This document shows positions 14,897-18,431 of a stretch of DNA of 18,431 nt, one piece after another; position 1 is the first letter of the stretch; each line of letters begins with the position of its first letter. The position numbers and the translations under genes are program-made. The notes beneath the pieces were generated by a model that was not told the DNA's origin, searched no databases, and saw nothing but the letters and a program-made list of their open reading frames with translations. The DNA lies in the NCBI GenBank assembly GCA_002729275.1, contig PBTP01000059.1, forward strand, positions 3,106 to 21,536, read 5' to 3'. This DNA comes from Roseibacillus sp. GTDB taxonomy: Bacteria; Verrucomicrobiota; Verrucomicrobiia; Verrucomicrobiales; Akkermansiaceae.

Positions 14897-15643
14897 ATGA
14901 ACGCGAAAAACCCCGTGCGAGCAAAAGGAGGATTTACCCTGATTGAAGTCTTGGTCGTCGTGGCTATCATACTGACGCTTGGGGCTCTCACTTTCGTTGG
15001 AGTTGGTAAGATTACGACCGCTGCCCACAAAGCAGGATCGATATCGGACATCAAGCAGCTGAGTGCGATTTCGCTCGCTGGAGCTGGTGATAACAATGGG
15101 GTTTTCCCTAGGGCTCACTTTACTACCGATACCGGAGGGCTGCCCTTTTGGTTTAGCTGGGAGTGGAGAGAAGACAATGGGATCACCCGTGATTTGGCCT
15201 ACAATGCGGCAAACAAGAGCTGGACGACCGACGGCAAGGACCGGAGTCAAAATAACGTGGACTTGTGGAACTATGGCGGAGTGGACGAGGGTTCTTCCTC
15301 TCTTTTTTCTTATGCTTGTGTGATTGATGATCCGGTCTGGACTGAGAATGGTGAGTTCATACCGCCGGAGCCCGCAGAGTGGGATCGCATTCGCGATGAC
15401 GTCTACAATGAGGATGACGAATCGTATCGGTTCACCCCTTCCCGGATCGGTCAGAAGGTAGCCTACCCTATCCTCTGGGTTGATCTGGCAGTAGTGTGGA
15501 ACAGCAAGCGTCTCGGTAATTTTGAAGAAAGTGAGAAATTCAAGGGTGTCCACCTTGGGTTCATGGATGGCCACGTCGAGTGGCACCAAGGGATCCAAGT
15601 GCGGAGGCGGTTCAGTAAGCCTGGACTTACCTTGTTCTGGTAA
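14897..15643 (+). CDS. Prepilin-like protein with type IV N-terminal methylation motif
   Basis: 248 residues. The N-terminus MNAKNPVRAKGG|FTLIEVLVVVAII is a classical prepilin leader: 12 residues ending in Gly, then Phe at +1, Glu at +5 and a single hydrophobic helix. Prepilin peptidase should cut after the Gly and methylate the Phe. The rest is a soluble domain ending in HLGFMDGHVEWHQGIQVRRRF, typical of the many stand-alone pseudopilins of Verrucomicrobia, Lentisphaerae and Planctomycetes (related to the H-X9-DG group). It may join a type II-like pseudopilus or serve another surface role. No pilus or secretion genes are nearby, so it is an orphan. It is the only plus-strand gene between two leftward groups. 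The start lacks a Shine-Dalgarno; an AGGAGG-like stretch just inside the gene merely encodes Gly-Gly. Confidence 0.93.
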   Translation: MNAKNPVRAKGGFTLIEVLVVVAIILTLGALTFVGVGKITTAAHKAGSISDIKQLSAISLAGAGDNNGVFPRAHFTTDTGGLPFWFSWEWREDNGITRDLAYNAANKSWTTDGKDRSQNNVDLWNYGGVDEGSSSLFSYACVIDDPVWTENGEFIPPEPAEWDRIRDDVYNEDDESYRFTPSRIGQKVAYPILWVDLAVVWNSKRLGNFEESEKFKGVHLGFMDGHVEWHQGIQVRRRFSKPGLTLFW

Positions 15644-15683
15644 TCCGTGGAGCCTCCCCGGACATGATCGTCCGCTGGTGCAG

Positions 15684-15719
15684 GGCTGGCGATACAGCCG
15701 ACCTCGGCGGAGGGTGGTC
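15684..15719. terminator. Tandem GC-rich stem-loops between convergent genes (possible terminator)
   Basis: Two adjacent small hairpins, GGCTG/CAGCC with a 6-base loop and GACC/GGTC with a partly paired interior, lie between the ends of the prepilin gene (plus) and rpsP (minus). Convergent gene ends need termination, but neither hairpin has a T-run on either strand, so this is tentative. Confidence 0.25.
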
Positions 15720-15732
15720 TTAGCTGGGTGAT

Positions 15733-15993
15733 CTAAACCTCGCTAGCCGCGTCGCTTACCTTCCGCGCCTTCTTGATGATGCTGGCCACGGTTTCCGAGG
15801 GCTGGGCTCCTTTGCTAATCCAGCCATCGGCCTTCTCAAGATCCAGAGTGTAGTTGGCTCCCGGCAAGAGGGGATCGTAGGTCCCGATTTGCTCGATGTA
15901 GCGAGCGTCCCGGCGCTTGCGGCTATCAACAGCCACAATCTTGTAATAGGGCTTATCTTTGGTGCCTTTGCGTGTAAGTCTGAGAGCTACCAT
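15733..15993 (-). CDS. rpsP: 30S ribosomal protein S16
   Basis: 86 residues, standard length for S16, a primary-binding protein of the small-subunit body that is needed for assembly. The typical start [20 protein letters not shown], the [16 protein letters not shown] segment and the late [11 protein letters not shown] motif are all present. In many bacteria rpsP leads an operon with rimM, trmD and rplS. Here none of these follows: the gene ends 89 bases before the end of a convergent prepilin gene. Upstream, 140 bases separate it from a small membrane protein gene, and that leader holds two overlapping inverted repeats that may regulate it. An AGGA lies immediately upstream of the ATG but too close to be a normal ribosome site. 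Confidence 0.97.
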   Translation of the reverse strand: MVALRLTRKGTKDKPYYKIVAVDSRKRRDARYIEQIGTYDPLLPGANYTLDLEKADGWISKGAQPSETVASIIKKARKVSDAASEV

Positions 15994-16022
15994 GTCCTGT
16001 TTGGCGTGGGGCGGCGGAACTT

Positions 16023-16050
16023 GGAGGAATTCCTCCGGTTTGCCAAGGAA
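16023..16050 (-). promoter_or_regulatory. Overlapping inverted repeats in the rpsP leader
   Basis: A perfect 14-bp palindrome, GGAGGAATTCCTCC (16023-16036), lies 30 bases upstream of rpsP. On the minus strand its upstream half also pairs with TTCCTTGG across a CAAA loop (arms 16030-16038 and 16043-16050, one bulge and one G-U pair). The two structures share bases and cannot form together. The arrangement could be an RNA switch for S16 autoregulation or a protein-binding palindrome. Function is inferred from position only. Confidence 0.35.
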
Positions 16051-16133
16051 TTTTGGTGGGAAAGGGTAATCAGCAGGCTAAAATCCCTATTTGAAGCTCC
16101 TGAAGGCTCTTTTCTGAGAGTGTCGGAGCGGGT

Positions 16134-16619
16134 TTATATGGGATTCAGGATGATTTCCCGAGCAATCCAGTTATCTCCGCTCCTGATAAACTCAATAAGG
16201 CAATTGTATTTAAAATGATGCTGGCGCCGGGGCCCTAGGCTGATTTCGACCGATAGGACCGTTTGGTAGCTTCCGATGTTTTCCGCCTCAATTTTAACCA
16301 GGGCTTTATCCCTGCGGATCGCGCATGACATCACGCTGTCATGAAAATCTCTCAGGGAGCGCCCTGCCTGAGTCTGATCGAAGGTGCCGGAATCTACTGG
16401 ATAGGGAGCTTGAACGGTAAAGGAGTGGGCCAGGAGCTCCCCCAGAAATTCCACTTTATCGGTGGTAGTGTTGCCGCTCAGGGCGCCTTTCTCCAAGCAG
16501 TCCAGAAGGCGGTGAGCCTGCCTTTTGACGGTTTGCTCGGGAGTCGATCTCCATAGAAGAAAGGATGTTCCGATAAGCGCAAGAATCACAAAACCGAGAA
16601 TGATGAGTCGGGCTCTCAT
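16134..16619 (-). CDS. Small membrane-anchored protein, unknown function
   Basis: 161 residues, family not recognised. A single N-terminal hydrophobic helix (about residues 5-23, RLIILGFVILALIGTSFLLW) anchors or exports it. The remainder has a helical first half (EQTVKRQAHRLLDCLEKGAL) and a second half of alternating beta-type segments ending in GDNWIAREIILNPI. This pattern resembles NTF2/SnoaL-like folds, but without certain motif support. Its ATG overlaps the stop of the upstream rRNA methyltransferase gene (ATGA at 16616-16619), so translation is probably coupled and the two are co-transcribed. rpsP follows 140 bases later. The start follows a GGGAAG that abuts the ATG, too close for a good ribosome site. 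No catalytic residues can be named. Confidence 0.78.
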   Translation of the reverse strand: MRARLIILGFVILALIGTSFLLWRSTPEQTVKRQAHRLLDCLEKGALSGNTTTDKVEFLGELLAHSFTVQAPYPVDSGTFDQTQAGRSLRDFHDSVMSCAIRRDKALVKIEAENIGSYQTVLSVEISLGPRRQHHFKYNCLIEFIRSGDNWIAREIILNPI

Positions 16620-17776
16620 CTTCCCGGCAGAAGCTGAAAGCAGAATCCCTTGAGATATTCGGTTTCTGGTATGGTGGGAAGGACGGGATGGTCAGAACGC
16701 TGGCTGTAGGACTCGACCAATCGTAAAGTTTTTCGGGCGTCTACCGCAGCGTCACGCACGTTATTGAGGAACAACTCTCGAGTGACATGGTGAGAGCAGG
16801 AGAAAGTAGCGAGATAGCCATCATGGTTGAGTAGTTTGAGAGCCCTGAGGTGAATCTCCTTGTATCCCCGCATCGCATCGTTGAGAGCCTTCTTGCTACG
16901 GGTGAAGGAGGGAGGATCAAGAATGATAAGGTCAAAGGTTTCATCACAGGCCTTCAGATAGTCGAAGGCATTAGCCTCAATCGCGCGGATTTCCAGGTTG
17001 TTGAGTTCTGCGTTGTGGGTGACGGCGGAAACAGCTTCGCCTGAGATGTCGACACAGGTGACATCAGCAGCTCCAGCGCGGGCACAAGCGAGGCCAAAGC
17101 CGCCTTGGTTGCTAAAGCAGTCGAGGACTCGTTTGCCTTCTGCTAGTGCCGAGACTTTCTGGTAGGTGTCGATCTGATCCAGGTAGAGTCCGGTTTTCTG
17201 TCCGCTGAGCAGGGTGGATTTGAACTTCAGATTTCCGTGCTCGAGAGTGACCGGATCCGGGTCTTTACCCGCGGCGATAAAATTAGATGGCTCGAGACCC
17301 TCAGCCTTCCGCATCGGGGAGTCATTGCGGACTACAATGGATTCTGGAGAAAGAAGCTGCTGTGCCGCCTCGACGATGAGATTGATCCGCTGATCCATCG
17401 CGAGAGTGAGCGTCTGGATGACCAGGTGGCGATCGTAGCGGTCTATAATCAGCCCGGGCAGGCCATCGGACTCGCTCCATGCCAGGCGGCAGAGGGAGGA
17501 GTCTACCGGCAGCCTGTCTCGCAGAGAAAACGCGAGTTGTAGTCTCCGAAGGAAGAAATCCTTATCAAGGTCCTGTTTTCGCCGCGAAAAACGGCGGGCC
17601 ACGATCTGAGATTTTGGGTTATAGATCGCACTTCCGAGGGGCTTGTCTTTGAAGTCCTTGAGCGAAATCACCTCTCCGGGCTGCGGATTCCCGAAGGATT
17701 TCTTGATTTCGGAGGCGTAGACCCAGTCGTGGCCATGAAAGATGCGGGAACGGGGTTTTATGACGAGACCTGGCAT
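16616..17776 (-). CDS. rlmI: RlmI-like 23S rRNA (cytosine-C5) methyltransferase
   Basis: 386 residues, close to the usual size. An N-terminal PUA-like RNA-binding domain (about 1-75, with GHDWVYASEI) precedes a linker and a class I SAM-dependent methyltransferase domain. The SAM motif I region is VLDCFSNQGGFGL (217-229), motif II CVD (241-243), motif IV DPPSF (287-291), and the SCSHH segment (326-330) holds the predicted catalytic Cys. This is the layout of RlmI/YccW, which makes 5-methylcytosine in 23S rRNA. Specificity inside this family (RlmI, or related RlmK-like enzymes) cannot be fixed from sequence alone, so the symbol is tentative. The stop overlaps the next gene by ATGA. The gene diverges from the histone-like gene across a 68-base gap that must hold both start regions. 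Confidence 0.9.
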   Translation of the reverse strand: MPGLVIKPRSRIFHGHDWVYASEIKKSFGNPQPGEVISLKDFKDKPLGSAIYNPKSQIVARRFSRRKQDLDKDFFLRRLQLAFSLRDRLPVDSSLCRLAWSESDGLPGLIIDRYDRHLVIQTLTLAMDQRINLIVEAAQQLLSPESIVVRNDSPMRKAEGLEPSNFIAAGKDPDPVTLEHGNLKFKSTLLSGQKTGLYLDQIDTYQKVSALAEGKRVLDCFSNQGGFGLACARAGAADVTCVDISGEAVSAVTHNAELNNLEIRAIEANAFDYLKACDETFDLIILDPPSFTRSKKALNDAMRGYKEIHLRALKLLNHDGYLATFSCSHHVTRELFLNNVRDAAVDARKTLRLVESYSQRSDHPVLPTIPETEYLKGFCFQLLPGR

Positions 17777-17844
17777 GAAGTAGTGAATTGGGGGGCGATT
17801 TATCTTGAAAGCTGGCTGGCAGACGATTAGGCCGTACCCACCTT

Positions 17845-18192
17845 ATGGGTAAGCAGTATAACAAGGTTCAGAAACGTCGACGCCGAAAGCAGTATTTCAA
17901 ACGGCGGCGGGAGCAAACCAAATCGAATGTCGCCCTGAAGAAGTCCTCGGCGAGTAAGAGTGGGTCTGCCAAGAAAGCGGCGAAGAAAGCAGCAAAAAAG
18001 GCGGCGAAAAAGACTGCCAAGAAAGCGGTGAAAAAAACCGCGAAGAAAGCGGCAAAGAAGGCCGCGAAGAAAGCTGTGAAAAAGGTCGCGCCTGAGGCTG
18101 CACCTGAGGCTGCTCCTGAGGTTGCACCTGAGGTTGCTCCCGAGGCTGCTCCTGAGGTTGCACCTGAGAGTAAGGATTCTCCCGCCGAGTAG
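17845..18192 (+). CDS. Histone-H1-like lysine/alanine repeat protein with acidic APE-repeat tail
   Basis: 115 residues in three parts. Residues 1-29 (MGKQYNKVQKRRRRKQYFKR and following) are extremely basic and match the N-terminus of small proteins common in Verrucomicrobia. Residues 43-82 are ten Lys-Lys-Ala-x units of the histone H1/Hc1 type, expected to bind DNA or RNA without a fixed fold. Residues 83-110 are seven Pro-Glu-Ala/Val-Ala units, an acidic, Pro-rich tail. The result is a highly charged polyampholyte, probably nucleoid-associated or RNA-binding. The KKxx and PExx parts keep one 12-bp period in register. It diverges from the rRNA methyltransferase gene. The ATG at 17845 matches the conserved N-terminus, and no Shine-Dalgarno is seen. 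Function is inferred from composition and from known histone-like proteins. Confidence 0.9.
   Translation: MGKQYNKVQKRRRRKQYFKRRREQTKSNVALKKSSASKSGSAKKAAKKAAKKAAKKTAKKAVKKTAKKAAKKAAKKAVKKVAPEAAPEAAPEVAPEVAPEAAPEVAPESKDSPAE
17971..18174 (+). repeat. 17-unit, 12-bp-periodic coding repeat
   Basis: Starting at codon 43 of the histone-like gene, seventeen consecutive four-codon units follow without a break: ten begin with Lys-Lys (KKAA, KKTA, KKAV, KKVA) and seven with Pro-Glu (PEAA, PEVA, and a last PESK). Unit ends (AA or VA) are shared by both classes. Codons vary between units (gcg/gca/gcc/gct, aag/aaa), so the repeat is partly diverged at the DNA level. Confidence 0.88.
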
Positions 18193-18245
18193 GTTGCTTG
18201 CAGTGACCTCTTTGGTCGTTCTTGTGTGACTCTGTGAGTCTCCTC

Positions 18246-18431
18246 ATGAGAGGTGTTGTCTCCCGAAACAAAGCGGTTGGCTCGCTATTGAGGCGGTGGA
18301 TGAAATATAAAGTGGCGGCTTGGGTGGTCGCCCTTCTTGCTATCTTGGTGACTGCCCTTTTCACAAGGAAGGCGGTAGATGAAAACGCCCCGTTGCTCCA
18401 AAGCTCCTTGCATGAGAGTTTGGAGGAGAAC
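18246..18431 (+). CDS. Membrane-anchored protein, N-terminal fragment (continues beyond window)
   Basis: An open frame runs from the ATG at 18246 to the window edge (62 residues visible). A basic N-terminus (SRNKAVGSLLRRWMKYK) precedes one strong hydrophobic segment (VAAWVVALLAILVTALF), then a polar stretch (TRKAVDENAPLLQSSLHESL). It may be a signal anchor or a signal peptide of an exported protein. An in-frame ATG at 18300 (MKYKVAAWVV) would give a shorter, more standard signal sequence, with a purine-rich GAGGCGGTGG just upstream, and is an equally good start. The gene lies 53 bases after the histone-like gene on the same strand. Too little is visible to name a family. Confidence 0.6.
   Translation, partial: MRGVVSRNKAVGSLLRRWMKYKVAAWVVALLAILVTALFTRKAVDENAPLLQSSLHESLEEN

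Noticed and set aside
14927..14936. AGGAGG-like Shine-Dalgarno near the prepilin start
   Set aside because: It lies inside the reading frame and encodes the invariant Gly-Gly of the prepilin cleavage site; starting after it would remove the leader peptide.
14882..15598. 238-residue open frame antisense to the prepilin gene
   Set aside because: It mirrors the real gene almost exactly, has no recognisable motif and lacks the residue pattern of a folded protein, while the plus strand has unmistakable prepilin motifs.
18204..18216. GACC-TCTTT-GGTC hairpin after the histone-like gene as terminator
   Set aside because: The 4-bp stem is too weak and no real T-run follows.
17897..18364. 155-residue minus-strand frame rich in Gln, Pro and Ser
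   Set aside because: It is the antisense image of the 12-bp repeat of the histone-like gene. The repeat keeps several frames open.

Overview
The window is a compact bacterial chromosome segment, most likely from the phylum Verrucomicrobiota and plausibly from Opitutae. Three things point there: a small Lys/Ala-repeat histone-H1-like protein whose N-terminus begins MGKQYNKVQKRRRRK, a stand-alone prepilin-like protein ending with an HLGFMDGHVEW segment, and a MoxR/DUF58/VWA gene cluster containing very large VWA proteins. This assignment rests on protein family recognition by eye and is not a database result.

Layout. From about 14.65 kb down to the left edge, twelve genes all point left (minus strand) with short gaps. 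In transcription order they are: a lipoprotein cyclophilin (peptidyl-prolyl isomerase), plsY, gpsA, a membrane-anchored coiled-coil protein, a MoxR AAA+ ATPase, a 619-residue exported membrane protein, an ABC ATPase, an ABC permease, a DUF58 protein, an exported TPR protein, a BatA-like VWA protein, and a large tandem-VWA protein cut by the window edge. A single prepilin-like gene lies on the plus strand at 14.9-15.6 kb. To its right, a second minus-strand group holds an RlmI-like rRNA methyltransferase, a small membrane-anchored protein and rpsP (S16). The right end carries two plus-strand genes: the histone-like repeat protein and the start of an unidentified membrane-anchored protein. No tRNA, rRNA, CRISPR array, insertion sequence or prophage gene was seen, and no gene-free stretch exceeds 300 bases.

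How the genes fit together. GpsA makes sn-glycerol-3-phosphate and PlsY acylates it, so the two form the entry to phospholipid synthesis. The genes after them resemble Bat/MoxR systems, where a MoxR ATPase works with VWA-domain proteins at the membrane in protein maturation or envelope stress tolerance. Here the core (MoxR, DUF58, two VWA proteins, TPR protein) is interleaved with an ABC-2 type ATPase/permease pair and two unrecognised membrane proteins, so a combined export and chaperone function is a reasonable hypothesis but only an inference.

The most unusual things seen are: the composite MoxR-ABC-VWA operon; a 17-unit, 12-bp-periodic tail in the histone-like gene that switches in register from KKxx to PExx units; near absence of Shine-Dalgarno sequences at the starts; a terminator-like hairpin on the minus strand between the prepilin and cyclophilin genes; and two competing inverted repeats in the rpsP leader.
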